Shown here: one piece after another, positions 43,911-55,986 of the stretch
Layout: each line of letters starts with the position of its first letter
Position numbering within the stretch: the first letter of the stretch is position 1
Assembly (NCBI GenBank): GCA_039881145.1
Contig: JAYKKI010000132.1
Span: 2,580,501 to 2,644,500 of the forward strand
From: Druceiella hillmani
Taxonomy: Eukaryota; Arthropoda; Insecta; Lepidoptera; Hepialidae
DNA: 64,000 nucleotides
Direction of reading: 5' to 3'
Notes under the pieces: model-generated
The model's database searches: none
What the model saw: only the letters and a program-made list of their open reading frames with translations
What the model was told of the DNA's origin: nothing
Translations under genes and position numbers: made by a program

Positions 43911-44884
43911 AGAAAAAAAATATTATTTCCGCGCTTTGTTAAAGACAATAGGTCGATGAGAATCGATAAACTTTTATAGTATTTAAATGAAATCAAAATT
44001 AAATTATAGATACATATTAAATCCACGTCGCATATTTGCCTTTTTCGTTATTAGATTGACAGGAGACAATTTATCATATGTGGTGTGTCATATTGTTTTT
44101 TATCACTGAACCAAAACTCAAACGTCACATTATAAATTTATGTTAACTATATCTTAACAGATTATATTTTATGGAACTGTGAAAAATATTTGTCGTTTGT
44201 TATCATCGTTTTATTATTGTTATGTATTTATATAGCTTTGCTGTAAATATTTACTCAAAAAACAATTAGTCTGTGTGATGTATTATCTTATGTACGTATG
44301 AATTATCCCATGTACGTTTTATCCTACGTACGTATTTGACGGTTTTCATGACTAAGGTTAGAATCCGAACATATAAATGTTTAAACATTCAAGGGTACGA
44401 GTACATAGGCCTATAAGTCTGTAATTAATTGTATATATAATATAGTAATTTGTCTACCTAAATATATTTCCTTGCGTATTTTTTATACGCAAAGAAAGAA
44501 ATAAAATTTCTCCTAGATGATAAAATATACCTAAGTGTTTGTAGTGTAAATTGTATTTCTTAGTCTGAAAAATTATAGCGATAAGGATTTTTTTAGATTT
44601 TCATTCCGTGTATTTTAGACTACAGGGAATTGGGGTAATATATAATTTTCACTTATTTTGTGGTGCAGTAAGATGAAATTGCAATTGAAAATTAGGAAAA
44701 ATGATTTCCTAACGTTGTATCGTGTGCATAGAAAAAAATACCAAATTACAATTCGAGTTTGGTTTTGAGTTCGATGTTCTTAAAACATTTTACATAACCT
44801 GTAAATCAGATCATTGCAAATAATTTTTATTTGCTTGAAAAAAAGTCATGTAAATATTATTTACAGTTTAAAACAAAAGGGGAT
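43911..44884. other. AT-rich stretch with a 13-bp-arm hairpin
   Basis: TTTCCTTGCGTAT (44467-44479) pairs with ATACGCAAAGAAA (44485-44497) with one mismatch and a TTTTT loop. TATGTACGTATGAATTATCC / CATGTACGTTTTATCC near 44290 is a small direct repeat. No gene. Confidence 0.5.
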
Positions 44885-44940
44885 GGCAGTTTTTTATCCG
44901 AACCATTCGGATACGAAACCCTAAGAAGAAAAATTATAAA
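44885..44940 (+). mobile_element. Dispersed repeat B 3' fragment
   Basis: GCAGTTTTTTATCCGAACC then TTCGGATACGAAACCCTAAG parallels the GTTCCGTTTTT...CGGAACCCTAAA end of repeat B. TATCCGAA/TTCGGATA is an 8-bp stem with a 3-base loop. Short and diverged. Confidence 0.35.
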
Positions 44941-46379
44941 CATCCATAATTGTGTAGGACGTTAGGAGCAGTAAATAAAAATTAATTTATATTAAACAAA
45001 TATACGACTTTGTGTAGTAAATAATAATACATTATTCGTATATTTAGTTAAAAACAAGAAATTAATCTACGTGTAACTTACTTTTATTTTGATTCATATA
45101 TCGAAAACGTACGTTAACTACATAACACAAGTTGCGGTTAAAATGAGTATATATTAAATATTTGAAAACCCTATCATATACATAATGAACTGTTTTATAA
45201 ACAGTGCTCAGAGTTAACTATTTTTAAAAGAAAGTTGACAAAATATATGAAAAAATGGCAAACGATTATACAAATGAGAAGATATAGATCACAAGACAGG
45301 CCTCATTTCGAGAACACAATACGCGCATTACACGCATAAAAAAATAAATATTTTTCTCACGTCACCGACGTAACAAAGACAGAGCGACTTAGCCAAAACA
45401 AAACAGGACACAAGAAATACAATAAAAAGCTACGACGTGGTAATGTGCGTCATACTGGTATTACGTGGAATACATTAGCTGACTCGAAGAGCGGTTGCGC
45501 AGTCATATAGGGTTATCTTCGAAATGTTGTCTAGTACATTCGCTCGGCAACTGTATCACTGTCGTACTGTAATTTATATATCTGTCAGGGAAAGTTATGA
45601 TTCGATTACGTAATGGATAGTTTCAGTGTATTATGAAGGTTATCTGGTTATATTGGTGAACGCGAGAATATTATTTTTATTTTAACGCTTCTGTGCTAAT
45701 AACTTTTGTAATTCATTCTGAATAAAAAAAATAACTAAGGACATTTAATCTGACGATATAAATTGTACAAAACCTGGACGCCAAATAAATCCAATGTTTA
45801 AAATTGTAATACCTAAATGTTTAGTTTAGTTAAATTTAGCTTTACAATTCATGTTTTAGTTTGAAATTATAGGAATGTAATTTTTGGCCAATCCTAATTT
45901 AATTATATGAAGCTTTTTCTTAAAAATAAAGTAAACTAATCGAACTTGCCAGAAATATTTCATATCTAACCATTGAATATATATTATTGACTTAATTAAG
46001 CATTTATTACAGGCTTTCAAATTGCACACAATTTAAAATTGCAGCAAAGGAAAAATTAGTCTTCCTATATCAGCAGGCATATCCAGTAATTATAAAAATA
46101 TAATACAGATAGTTTTCATTGGAATAATATTGTCAGTCACAAACAATTGTCATCGGACTATAAGGATGTAGTCTCTTTAACATTTTTCTTATAAAATAAT
46201 TAATATGTTATATAAATAAATCTGGGCACTAACAATATAAAATAAGTCAAACTCAAAAAATTTATATCTTTGACCGTTCGACTGTACAATGAAAACAGCT
46301 CAGTGAGCTTTTAAAATTGAGCACATAAATCCCTTCGGTAAGCACAGCACAAACTAATATTAGTGACGATTTAGTCACG
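44941..46379. other. Stretch with a GC-elevated block at 45280-45620
   Basis: 45360-45600 (CACGTCACCGACGTAACA, AAAGCTACGACGTGGTAATG, GAGCGGTTGCGCAGTCATAT, CATTCGCTCGGCAACTG) is of higher complexity but stop-rich in all frames. It might be a transposon remnant or a regulatory region. Flanks are AT-rich. Confidence 0.4.
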
Positions 46380-46670
46380 ATTCATATATATCTATCATCC
46401 GACGGTATTCGTAGACTCCAAAACCTGATCGGATGCGGCGGAACGTCAGTCGAGGGGGCTCCCCGAGCACTCGTTCAAAGTAAGATAGAGCTTCCCCCGT
46501 CGCAAATTTCGATCATCGTTGCACAAAGTCTCCGGAACACGGCGAACAATGGGGCTGATCTCAATCGAAAATAACTTCCTTTGTAGTATATGGTTCTTTT
46601 CAGGGAGAGCCAAAGCGTTATGAGTATTTTATGTTCGCATGAGTTCATACACTGCAGTGATATCGTCAAG
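46380..46670. other. GC-rich segment, possible conserved element or exon
   Basis: One of the GC-richest parts of the window: CTGATCGGATGCGGCGGAAC, GTCAGTCGAGGGGGCTCCCC, GAGCTTCCCCCGTCGCAAAT and GTCTCCGGAACACGGCGAAC. A minus frame (46475-46669) reads LRSAPLFAVFRRLCATMIEI but starts at GTG. No repeat partner in the window. Not recognised. Confidence 0.3.
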
Positions 46671-47689
46671 AAGCGGTCTTTAAGGTTTACCTATCATTAA
46701 ACTTGAGCCGAATGTAATTCCTTTTTATTTATATACATTTTAATTTTTTTATTGAGTTATTTCGTAGTGTTGTTCTAGCTGCTACTAGATGTAACCACAG
46801 TTTGCGCGGCTGTATGAAAAAGAAATCAATATATTCATTATTAATTTAATAAACACATATTAGTACCTATTTAAATAGTACTTTCACTCTAAACAATGAA
46901 ATATGTTACAACTAATATTTATTCGATTTAGATTCAATTAATACAAAATACATTATACCTCTTCAAAATCTTTATTTCCTTTAATTGAATACGTTTGAAT
47001 AAATGCCAATTCAATAGACGGTAAAATATATTTAATCTATTCTGTTTTAATTATTTTCCATTAATACTATTCAATATAAAAGTATGAAACAAAAGATCGT
47101 CATTACCATAAATTTAATAGTTAATTTCCTGTAAAATATTTTATAGAAGTATTATTTCTTTATCCGACTGCCCATAAATTATATGAAAATATTAAAATGT
47201 TCTCTCTATACTGTAGTGTTTTTATGGCTTTCGAATGTAATAAAAATTTGAGCCAAAGTTTTTGATGTCAAATGGTTTAAAAACTATTACAAACTGTATT
47301 AAATAAACGTCACCTTCATTCCGTAGTTTTTTCTTCTTTGTAAAATACAGAGTACCAAAAATACAGAAATGCAATTCTGTATGTGTATTTATCTTTTAAC
47401 ACTATTATGTTGTGTAAGTCTTATTGTATTACTGTACCGTATTTAAAAAAAAAATTAATTTTGATATTTAGTCTAGATAGAAATTATGTATGGGTTTAAT
47501 AACTTTGTTTTTTAACCTATACGCAAAATAATTAAGTCCACAGAAAATCAATTTTAAATCCATGTTTATAGCGAAGTAACTTTAATAATGACACATTTAG
47601 TGTTAAGATTTTTTATTTCAATTTTAATGATAATCCAAGAGTGATTGACTCGATCGTATCTACGAGTCGAAAATTTGCCAGGGAATTTC
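46671..47689. other. AT-rich stretch without a visible gene
   Basis: Nothing supported. Confidence 0.5.
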
Positions 47690-47835
47690 ATTTTAGAAAA
47701 TGTATGTACTGTCTGTCTTGGTGTCTACGGTTCCGTAGTTAAAGACGGAAACCTTATAATTTCGTCAAGTTTGCGTGCGTGTGTATCCGTCTGGCAAAGA
47801 CGCATTTTCTACAGATATAAACATAGGGGCAAGAT
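47690..47835 (-). mobile_element. Dispersed repeat B fragment, inverted
   Basis: GTCTACGGTTCCGTAGTTAA, AGACGGAAACCTTATAATTT, CGTCAAGTTTGCGTGCGTG and TCCGTCTGGCAAAGACG are the reverse complement of the GACAGACAG / AAGGGTTCCGT core. A 66-codon plus frame across it is an artefact. Confidence 0.55.
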
Positions 47836-48060
47836 ATTTAAATAAAAAAAAAATTCAAAAATACGCTTCGAGTAAAGGCCTCACTTAATATGAAATAATA
47901 TATTTTCCTATTGTGCAAGGTAACTTCCGTTATTAAGGATTGGGGATATAAAGACATTAAATATATTAGTTTAGGTTCCAGTTACCATTATATATCTATA
48001 GGCTCTTTCACGAAAAACATTCTTTTTTTTTTTTTCTTTCACTCCAAAAAACACAAAAAA
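47836..48060. other. AT-rich spacer with a poly-T run
   Basis: A T-run interrupted by C lies at about 48022-48040. No gene. Confidence 0.5.
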
Positions 48061-48120
48061 CCACAAAAAGTACAGGAAACAAAGTTTACCACAAAAAGTA
48101 CAGGAAACAAATCGCAATAT
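48061..48120. repeat. 28-bp tandem duplication
   Basis: CCACAAAAAGTACAGGAAAC occurs at 48061 and 48089, period 28, identical over 25 bases. CCAAAAAACACAAAAAA just before it is a diverged partial unit. Confidence 0.9.
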
Positions 48121-48198
48121 CAGGTCCAAGTGTCAGGTTATTAGAATCCTTTTCCAATTTATATAGATCTTCATAGGTACGTATGAGAATTAAAAATA

Positions 48199-48199
<1 letters not shown>

Positions 48200-48248
<49 letters not shown>

Positions 48249-48270
48249 TATGTATATACATAAATGTATA

Positions 48271-48313
<43 letters not shown>

Positions 48314-48316
48314 ATA

Positions 48317-48354
<38 letters not shown>
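48200..48354. repeat. Compound (TA)n microsatellite
   Basis: Three TA blocks separated by ATACATAAATGTATATGTAC and GTGTGTATATGTAC interruptions. Confidence 0.95.
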
Positions 48355-50077
48355 ATTTTTATGTTGGGTGAAATGACTATGAAAAATTAATTAATTTATT
48401 ATCCGACACTCCTTTGACCAGTTTTCTTATTATTTTCCTTTTTATTTGAAAATTGATAATACTTTTCTAGTTTTATTGCGAGCTGCCTTAGTATATAAAC
48501 ATATTAATTTTTCGTTGCTCTCTTAACGCATTTCATTCTGTTGTATGCTAAAACTAATCGTCCCTTTATTCCGGAGGATACGGACTCAGAACAATAGAAA
48601 TTGTTGCCATAAAATATATAGTTGTTTAAAGAAACATTGTTCCATTCTTGTCATAATGATGCATAAAACACCATTATTTTGTGTTGTAGAAAAAAGGTTT
48701 AAAATCAACAATGTTGCTCAAAATTGTTCTTCAAATCTTTAATTTTTAAAGCAAAGTATCTACCCATTATTAACTATTATATAATTTATTCAGCTTACGA
48801 TTCAGATGAAATTAATCAAACAATTTTCAAAGAATTTCCACAACGTATCATAATTTTACATCTAGTGTGACAAAGTAATTTTCAAACAATAAGAATTATT
48901 TTAAAATTTTACAGAACGCCTCTTTAGGAATAAAATAAGTTTCAAATTTAGATATTATTTAGAAATTTAGATTTAAAAAATTTACAAGTGATATTCATTC
49001 GTAAAATGAGAGCTTTGAAACTTTATTGAGATTCGAAAAATTTCCTGATCTCGTTACTAAAAAAATGTCATGTCAGTTTTTCTCTGTTATTATATAAAAA
49101 TTATTTCGTTATTTTTTTCTGGCGCTATTTTATATTGTAAGTATAAACATTTCGTTTTTCAAAATGCATTTTTATTGTTTAGTAACATATCGCTGTTTTC
49201 AATAAATTTTCTTCTAGTTTTTTGGACTATAGTTTTGTTTTGTGTTGGTCATGGATAATATTGATTCATCTAAGTGAAATGACTCACTAAGTCTGAAGTA
49301 ATAAAATGAATCACCTTAATAATTTAATGGCTCTAATGAATATATAGAACTCTGTCTATCAACATACAATGTTCTTCATTTCATTCTAAATCAAATAGCT
49401 CTTGCAATTTATATATTTATTGGTTAAAAAATTGTTTGTAGGCAACTGACTATATTTTCCTTCGTGTTTTGTAAACTTAGGCTATCAAACAAATGCATAA
49501 AAATGTTTGTGTGATAATATTAAACTTTTATTTATATTGCATTAGGTTTTTTCAGTATAATTCCATTCTTCATTCATTCTTTAAGAAATAGATAAATTTC
49601 AGTCAAGTGAATACCGGGCGAGTCACTGAGTTAAGGCAACATAAGTCGCAAGCGTCCTGGGAGGATGGCTTGCAATTTACTTGTTAAGTTTAAACGTTCC
49701 TAAATCAAGCAATCAAATGAATCAATAAAATAATTCAAGCGAGTCATTTAGCTTATTTATGTTATCAATGTGCTGTCCTTATTTCTTTCCACCAAACCTA
49801 ATTTGTTACTCACACCTATTTTTGTGTGCGTGCGTGTGCGTTTGCATATAGCAGTGCGTGCGAGCGTGTACGCGTTTTCCCATATATGTATGTGCCTATG
49901 CGAAAAGTTTCCTTTCATTTTTGTAATTTATATTTTAGCTTCATTTTATTATAGTAATTGAAAAACCATGGCCTCAAATATTTTATAATACCATTGAAAG
50001 TGTTAAAAGGTATAAATATTACAGAATACTAATCAAATGAGAAGTACACTAATTTAGTTAGAAATATGGAATGTTAC
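48355..50077. other. AT-rich stretch without a supported gene
   Basis: 49607-49680 (ATACCGGGCGAGTCACTGAG, GCGTCCTGGGAGGATGG) and a GTGCGTGCGTGTGCGTTTGC / GTGCGTGCGAGCGTGTACGC block at 49827-49880 are the only complex parts. Frames of 62-65 codons are AT-driven. Confidence 0.45.
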
Positions 50078-50160
50078 AATTAAATGAAACTACGTAGAAA
50101 TAATACTACATAACGTAGTTTCATTTAATTGTGAATAATGAATTTCTACAAAATTAACGC
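50078..50160. mobile_element. Fold-back element, copy 2 (internally deleted)
   Basis: AATTAAATGAAACTACGT (50078-50095) is a perfect 18-bp inverted repeat of ACGTAGTTTCATTTAATT (50113-50130). The 17-base middle AGAAATAATACTACATA equals the outer right arm of copy 1 (about 19943-19958), and the downstream GAATAATG.ATTTCTA.AAAATTAACGC also matches. So this is the same family with the inner arms and loop lost. Confidence 0.8.
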
Positions 50161-50639
50161 CAAATATATTCAATATGGAATGTCCTAATTTAGTATTTTA
50201 TTGTTACTTTAAGAGAGTAAATGATATAAAAAAACCGTCTTAGTAATTTTAACAAATTTTATGTAGAAAGACTTGACAGAAAGCCTGATAGAATTAAGGT
50301 TGAGAGGCTTCTTAGGAATTACCTTAAACTTACAATACTCATATTTCAATTCGTTACATGCCCACCTTTCTCTTTGCTATTTTTTTGATCGACGCAAAGT
50401 ATAAAGTAGCACTTTTTGTGACAAACAATAAAATTCTTACGTAGATATTTCCAATATATCCCTTTTTACTGAGTGTAAACCGTTTATATTTAAATGAAAA
50501 TTTATTTTTAATTTAAACAGGCATTAAGTAACAAAATTCCAGTATAACAACTTTGTTTAGATGTCAAAATTTTAATTCGCATAATTAATTTTCTTAAACA
50601 ACGCTACGATTTTTGTTTCAAGTTTTCAAGCTAGCAATT
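50161..50639. other. AT-rich stretch without a visible gene
   Basis: Nothing found. Confidence 0.5.
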
Positions 50640-50945
50640 AATTTTTCATAATTGTCGCCCACTACCGGAAACATAATTAAAATTGTAATTACGTAAATAA
50701 TAATTTCTGACAAATTTGCTATGGGGTAAATAAAACTTTCAATTTGCAGCAAAATCTTATTAAGAGAACGACATTTAGCAGGAGGACAAAAATAAATGGT
50801 ACTAGTTGCCTCGTATCTTTTATCTCCATTATAATTTGCTCACAAATCAGGGTTTTCGCAAAAAACATTTTACAGGAATGAACCTTAATTTTCTCATTAA
50901 AATTTGTAACTATATTTGAAATGTTTTTCGTTATCATCGCTTTAG
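50640..50945. other. Moderately complex segment, possible conserved element
   Basis: TTGTCGCCCACTACCGGAAA, GAACGACATTTAGCAGGAGG and TTTGCTCACAAATCAGGG stand out. A 72-codon minus frame (50719-50937) reads KMFFAKTLICEQIIMEIKDT; not recognised. Confidence 0.25.
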
Positions 50946-51069
50946 CTTTCCTATAAATTTTGCGTGGGCTTCTAAAACGAATTTCCTGATAATTTTAAGT
51001 GTAATATTATCCAAAATTATATTTTCGAAAGAATTCTATATAAATCTTTCTGAAGATACGACATATGGA
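50946..51069. other. AT-rich spacer
   Basis: Nothing found. Confidence 0.45.
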
Positions 51070-51305
51070 TATCTCTGAGGATATAACATCCAATATTAAA
51101 AGAAAACCAGCCCTTTCAAATGAGAACTAGCACTGATGTAACACTTGAAATTTGGCAGGGTAATATGTTTCATTACTTTGTTAACTTTCCAGTTTGTATG
51201 TGAAGTGGTTTCTGGAAATAACGGATGTGACTGATGGATGGAGGCACTTGTGTGATCTTATAAGGATTCCTTTTTTTTTCTTGCGGCGTCAGGAATCTTA
51301 AAAAT
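51070..51305 (+). mobile_element. Dispersed repeat B, second longest copy
   Basis: AACTAGCACTGATGTAACAC, TTGAAATTTGGCAGGGTAAT, AAGTGGTTTCTGGAAATAAC, GACTGATGGATGGAGGCAC, GTGTGATCTTATAAGGATTC and TTGCGGCGTCAGGAATCTTA follow the order of the copy at 39725. The ending AAGGATTCC...AGGAATCTTAAAAA is a diverged form of AAGGGTTCC...CGGAACCCTAAAAA. Confidence 0.55.
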
Positions 51306-52619
51306 TAATAAGGTTTAATAAAAAAATCCACATCTCTTAAAAAAATATGTCAAAATGAGAAATTTAGACGTGACTCACATTCCATTATTCCATCAGCTAA
51401 AAACGTAATTTTGTGAAATTCGTATTTACAAGGTAAAAGATATATTTAAAGACTTTTGTTTAGATCAATATATTGACATATGTTTGCGATGAAGAAAATG
51501 GAAACATATCACTGACTGAACTTGTCATTTGAGTATTTGGACCAAGTCATATGAATTATTGGTCAAGTTAAATTCAACACAAGAGAATTCTAATCTTTAC
51601 GGCGAGTTGATATATTAAATAATTTATATCGATACGTAGCGTAAAATATAGTTTGCAATGATTTGTAGGATATGAAGCACAATCTTCATAATTATTAATT
51701 ACTGTGACATTAAAAAAATACGAACAGACAGTTTCAAACAATTATCACAAAAAAATTATTATACGAGAAGACGTGTTTACACAAAAATAAAAATAATACC
51801 AGATAGGATCTGCCCACACAAGAAAGACACAAAAAACGTCCTCAATAGAGTATGTGCATGCACACATGTTAGCTTTCATTACATACGATAGCCGTTGCAA
51901 ACACTTGTCTGTCAACGAGATTTTTGTGTAGAAAGAAATATTTCAAGTGAGCCAATATTTGAGAAATACGAACACGCCAGTCGTAACGCAAGTAATAACA
52001 ATGATGTAAAATTCTGCGCGACGGTTCAATATATGAAATAAATCCTAGTTATTTAGTAACAATTTGAAACCCATATATATTGTATAAATGAATGCACTAA
52101 TTTAAGTCTTAATGTTATTTTAATTTTTTTTAAATGTTCCGAATGCGCCATGATGTACTAAATTTTATTTTATCTGACAAATTGCAAAAATTTATCTTAT
52201 GGGGATTACAATTGAATAAACCAAATAATTTTAATGGAGTGCTGAAAGCGTTTGCATACGTAAATTTTATAATAATAGCTCCTATTAACAGTATCGATCG
52301 ATTCTGGAGGAGCCAAATAGTATTCTAAAAATATTTTAATATAATGAAAAGTTTTACAGGATGCGACACAAGATGTTTTTCATATTTATACATAGCGGGT
52401 AGAATTTCACGTGTACTGTAGTTTTTCAAATGAATTGTCTTATTTTTAAAAGCTTTTAACTTCGTAAGTGCTCCATAAAATTCTCATTTATTTTCTTTTA
52501 TTTAAAATACATATGCATGTTAGTAATTTATTATGACATAAAAACTGGAATTGAAATTTTGCTTACTCGTCACAGTAATAAATTAAAATATAGTCGTAAA
52601 CTTTCCCGCTTCAGTATAG
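51306..52619. other. AT-rich stretch with a complex block at 51800-52030
   Basis: AGGATCTGCCCACACAAG, ATGTGCATGCACACATG, CGATAGCCGTTGCAAACAC and CACGCCAGTCGTAACGCAAG lie in the block; TGTGCATGCACA is a 12-base palindrome at 51853. No open frame or repeat partner. Confidence 0.4.
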
Positions 52620-53015
52620 AGTAATTTAGAGCAATTGCGCCAAGCGCGCCCCCAAATTTGGGTTAAAATTTTCGATTCGACGATACAAATCCACCGCAAA
52701 CTTTTAACGACCTCCACCCATCCGATCTTCAACATATTCCCGAGCCAGCTGGAAAAGTTGTCCACATTAAAACTTAAAGTTAAATTGAGGATTAAATTTA
52801 CCTTTAACTTTGTTAATTGTAACGTTTTAAACTAGCGAGGCTGCCACTAGTTCGCGCCGAGACACGTAATTGTGAGGGACTGCAAATTGTTTTCACGACT
52901 AAAGACCGACTATCAGTTTTCATTAGACCATCGGAAGGTTTGTTTTTAAAGTGAATAATTACTAAATTAAGTTCGGTAAACGCCCGCGTGATGCAGTAAG
53001 GTTTCCTGATGCGTG
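52620..53015. other. GC-elevated segment, possible conserved regulatory element
   Basis: ATTGCGCCAAGCGCGCCCCC, ACCTCCACCCATCCGATCTT, CCGAGCCAGCTGGAAAAG (with an E-box-like CAGCTG), GCGAGGCTGCCACTAGTTCG and GGTAAACGCCCGCGTGATGC run over nearly 400 bases. Two frames on opposite strands (52583-52765 and 52635-52835) are open but unremarkable. One of the better conserved-element candidates by composition. Confidence 0.35.
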
Positions 53016-53358
53016 AAATGAGTTGACAAAGTGAATTTACTGAAGCGTCTACTTCACATTTGTTTTTTACTTGTTGTTGTAGCTAGCGCAATAAGCTTAA
53101 TGAAATTAACTTCCCGGAGGGGGAAGTCTGGTATTATGTGATATATTATTAATATTTTGGAGAAAACATTCATTAAGGACAGAATATTGTAAATTAATTT
53201 TATATTTTTCCGTCTCCTTTTCTGTAATAACAAGCCCTCTTTAGAACTACGGATCCAATTAATTACGATATTTAGATATAAATTTCCTTACACTTTATTG
53301 TATACAATAATATTTTGTTCTATAAAAATTTAATTTCATTGAAAAAAATAATTCCCCC

Positions 53359-53364
<6 letters not shown>
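53016..53364. other. AT-rich stretch without a visible gene
   Basis: CTTCCCGGAGGGGGAAGTC (about 53111) is a small imperfect stem. Otherwise plain. Confidence 0.45.
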
Positions 53365-53427
<63 letters not shown>

Positions 53428-53432
53428 ACGTG
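53365..53432. repeat. (TA)n(TG)n microsatellite
   Basis: About 48 bases of TA followed by TGTGTGTGTGTGTGTACGTG. Confidence 0.95.
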
Positions 53433-53999
53433 TTTTATTATTTTTGAAGAGTATGATATGAGCACCAAAATACCTTAGTCATTTGCAATATATTTAATAC
53501 AAATAAAATGGTGAAAATGCTATTACGAAAATAAAAATTTGCTTTTAGTTTACAGAAAAACTAGAGCAATGATTCTAAATCTTGAAATATTCATACAATT
53601 ATCAGAATTTCCAATATTAATACTAGGTACACGGACCTTTATATGGTAAAAAATACTATTAATAACTTACGGGAAACACTAGAAAGCCCTTTACTTTCAT
53701 GATTGTATTTATATTTAAGTATATTAAAAACCCTCATACCGTGTGTTCTACACTTACTAATTCACATTGTTTATATATTATTTTAAAATATAAAATCTTG
53801 TCAACTAACATCTGATAAAAATCAATTTAATAATTTCATTACACAAATTTTACGTTTGCTGTAATTAAATGTAGGTTATATTTAAAATCACAAATATTAG
53901 TAAGTAGGCGCTAATTAACTATTATGTTCTCAGTTAATATTGTATTATAATGATGTACAAAATTTACCGATTGAACAGAATAGCTTACGGACAATATTA
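53433..53999. other. AT-rich stretch without a visible gene
   Basis: Nothing found. Confidence 0.5.
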
Positions 54000-54470
54000 G
54001 TCTAAACATTGATACTATTCCAAAGGAAGGTTCTTGGGAGAATCTGGAATTCTGCCTTTAAACAATATCAGTGTCAAACTAAATAAGTGGTAAATGTCAT
54101 TATGTACTCGACAGGTGAATATCAGTAACCATTTGAACGTAAAGTACTTAATTTTCAGTAAACATTTGCGGTTCAAATTATTAATTAGTGTACATTCCGA
54201 TTTCAAACGCCTTAATAACGTCACCCTTAGCAATTTGACGGTACGCGGAAACTTAATGTAATTGGCAAGTAAAGACAATCGATGTCGGCACGTAACATTT
54301 TGTAAATAAATTTCAGCGGAGATAATAATACGTGTAGCTCAAGGGTGCTAAATGAAAGCGATTCAAATAGGAAATGAATGAATACCAGAATGGGGAAGTT
54401 AATGAAAATTGCGAGACAGTGTGAAAGTTTTTCAAACATTTGTTTACTAAATCCTTTCCGTTTTAGACTA
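54000..54470. other. Open, moderately complex segment; possible regulatory element
   Basis: Two overlapping minus frames (54015-54278, 87 codons; 54227-54439, 70 codons) and several homeodomain-like cores (ATTAATTAG near 54179, CCTTAATAACG near 54210, GTAATTGGCAAGTAAAG near 54259) occur. The peptides (for example LRRLKSECTLINNLNRKC) are not recognised. TTGACGGTACGCGGAAAC and GATGTCGGCACGTAAC are GC-elevated. Confidence 0.25.
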
Positions 54471-54680
54471 TGCTACGACCGAACACTATGAAATGTGATG
54501 TTTAAAAGTAGGTATTTCTGAGTACCACTTTTGTAATATCGCTTAAGTAAATTTATAGAAAAAAGAAAATATAGGCATTTCATATGATGTTTTATGTATG
54601 CTTATTGAAATATTATTTACTAGAATTTTGTAGCAGTTGGGATACATATTGTAAATAAATATACATTTTCTCCATGTATT
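54471..54680. other. AT-rich spacer
   Basis: Nothing found. Confidence 0.45.
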
Positions 54681-54693
54681 TATATATATATAT

Positions 54694-54746
<53 letters not shown>
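54681..54746. repeat. (TA)n(CA)n(TA)n microsatellite
   Basis: TATATATATATATA, ACACACACACACACA, then TA for about 38 bases. Confidence 0.95.
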
Positions 54747-54751
<5 letters not shown>

Positions 54752-54968
54752 TTCAGTACAATCATCAGATAGCGTTTTGTAGAATTCCCGTAGGTTTTGT
54801 TACATTTTACCAATCTTACTCGATTAAATACGGTTTTGTAAAATGTCAATTACTTACACCAAACATACTTTTCAACTTCTTCGTGTCGCCATAGTTACAT
54901 TATATTGAGGTGTGGTTTAATAAGGTAGCTGTATTATATGTATTATATATGATTGGCAGAATTTTATT
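54747..54968. other. AT-rich spacer
   Basis: Nothing found. Confidence 0.45.
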
Positions 54969-55226
54969 TTGATTTTGTTCATAATTTTTCCACGCCTGTA
55001 ATTTTTCTTAAAATATTTTCAATAATTTTCTATTTATCTATTAGTATAATTAAATTCTTAATTTTGTAAATATTTGTATGTTATCGTCTAGAGCTAGGTC
55101 AGCGATACCGATAACATACAAATATTTACAAAATTAAGAATTTAATTATACTAATAGATAAATAGAAAATTATTGAAAATATTTTAAGAAAAATTACAGA
55201 CGTGGAAAATTTACGAACAAAATCAA
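54969..55226. repeat. Near-perfect 118-bp-arm palindrome
   Basis: Arm 1 (54969-55086) and arm 2 (55109-55226) are reverse complements with only about three mismatches, all within the outer 30 bases (CATAATTTTTCCACGCCTG against CGTAAATTTTCCACGTCTG). The innermost roughly 85 pairs are perfect (inner end ATATTTGTATGTTATCG). The loop is 22 bases (TCTAGAGCTAGGTCAGCGAT and AC). No coding frame spans it. It could be a recent fold-back insertion or a hairpin-RNA locus. No matching copy elsewhere in the window. Confidence 0.95.
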
Positions 55227-55986
55227 TTAATTTTTTTTTTAATTTAAGAAATACGAGTAAAACTCGCACTACGATGGTTATGTAAGGTAAGTAGCTTTTC
55301 TATCATGTATTCTGTTATTATACATGTAAATTTTATTTTCCAAGATAACAATATCGTGCCTGGTATATTTTTATAGGCCTAGAAATATGGCTAATATCTC
55401 AAAATTATGAAAATCGAAATCCTTAGTATAGTTTTTCGATAAAATTAAGAAAACTTCACGTAACGCTCTTTTTTTTGTGATTTTCTCTTTAACAGTTTAG
55501 GATATAGGAGCGAGGCGAAATATCTTGTAGACATATTTTTCGAACATCAACAATATTTTTCGAACTATGTTACATTTAATTATAAAAAAAATGTTGAATA
55601 TTTTATTTTCAGATGGCTACATTAATCCTCAGAATAGAAACTAATTAGGCTAATATCAATATATCGAATCTACTGAAAAGAGACATATAATTCTTTTTAA
55701 TGGTTAACATTTGTTAGATAGAAGAAACATCTGTCATCCGAATAATATATGCAGTATCATCGAAGTCAATTTTAAGTAGAAATGTTGGGTAAGTGATATT
55801 GAAATTAAATCTCTGAATTAAATGGTTTTGATGGCGAACTTGGTTAAGTTTACCTGTTTCTGTTTTACATGTGATTATGTAATTAATTATTTGTTGGTAA
55901 GACTATGAATTCTCCGAGGCCAAGTACGAATGTGAAACTATAAGAGACCAAGAAAGACAATTTAGCTCTCGAACTTTACTGCTTGC
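55227..55986. other. AT-rich stretch without a visible gene
   Basis: Nothing supported. Confidence 0.5.

Noticed and set aside
45240..52040. Possible homology between the complex blocks at 45.3-45.6 and 51.75-52.03 kb
   Set aside because: Only short shared words (for example ACACAAGAAA) could be found; no collinear alignment.
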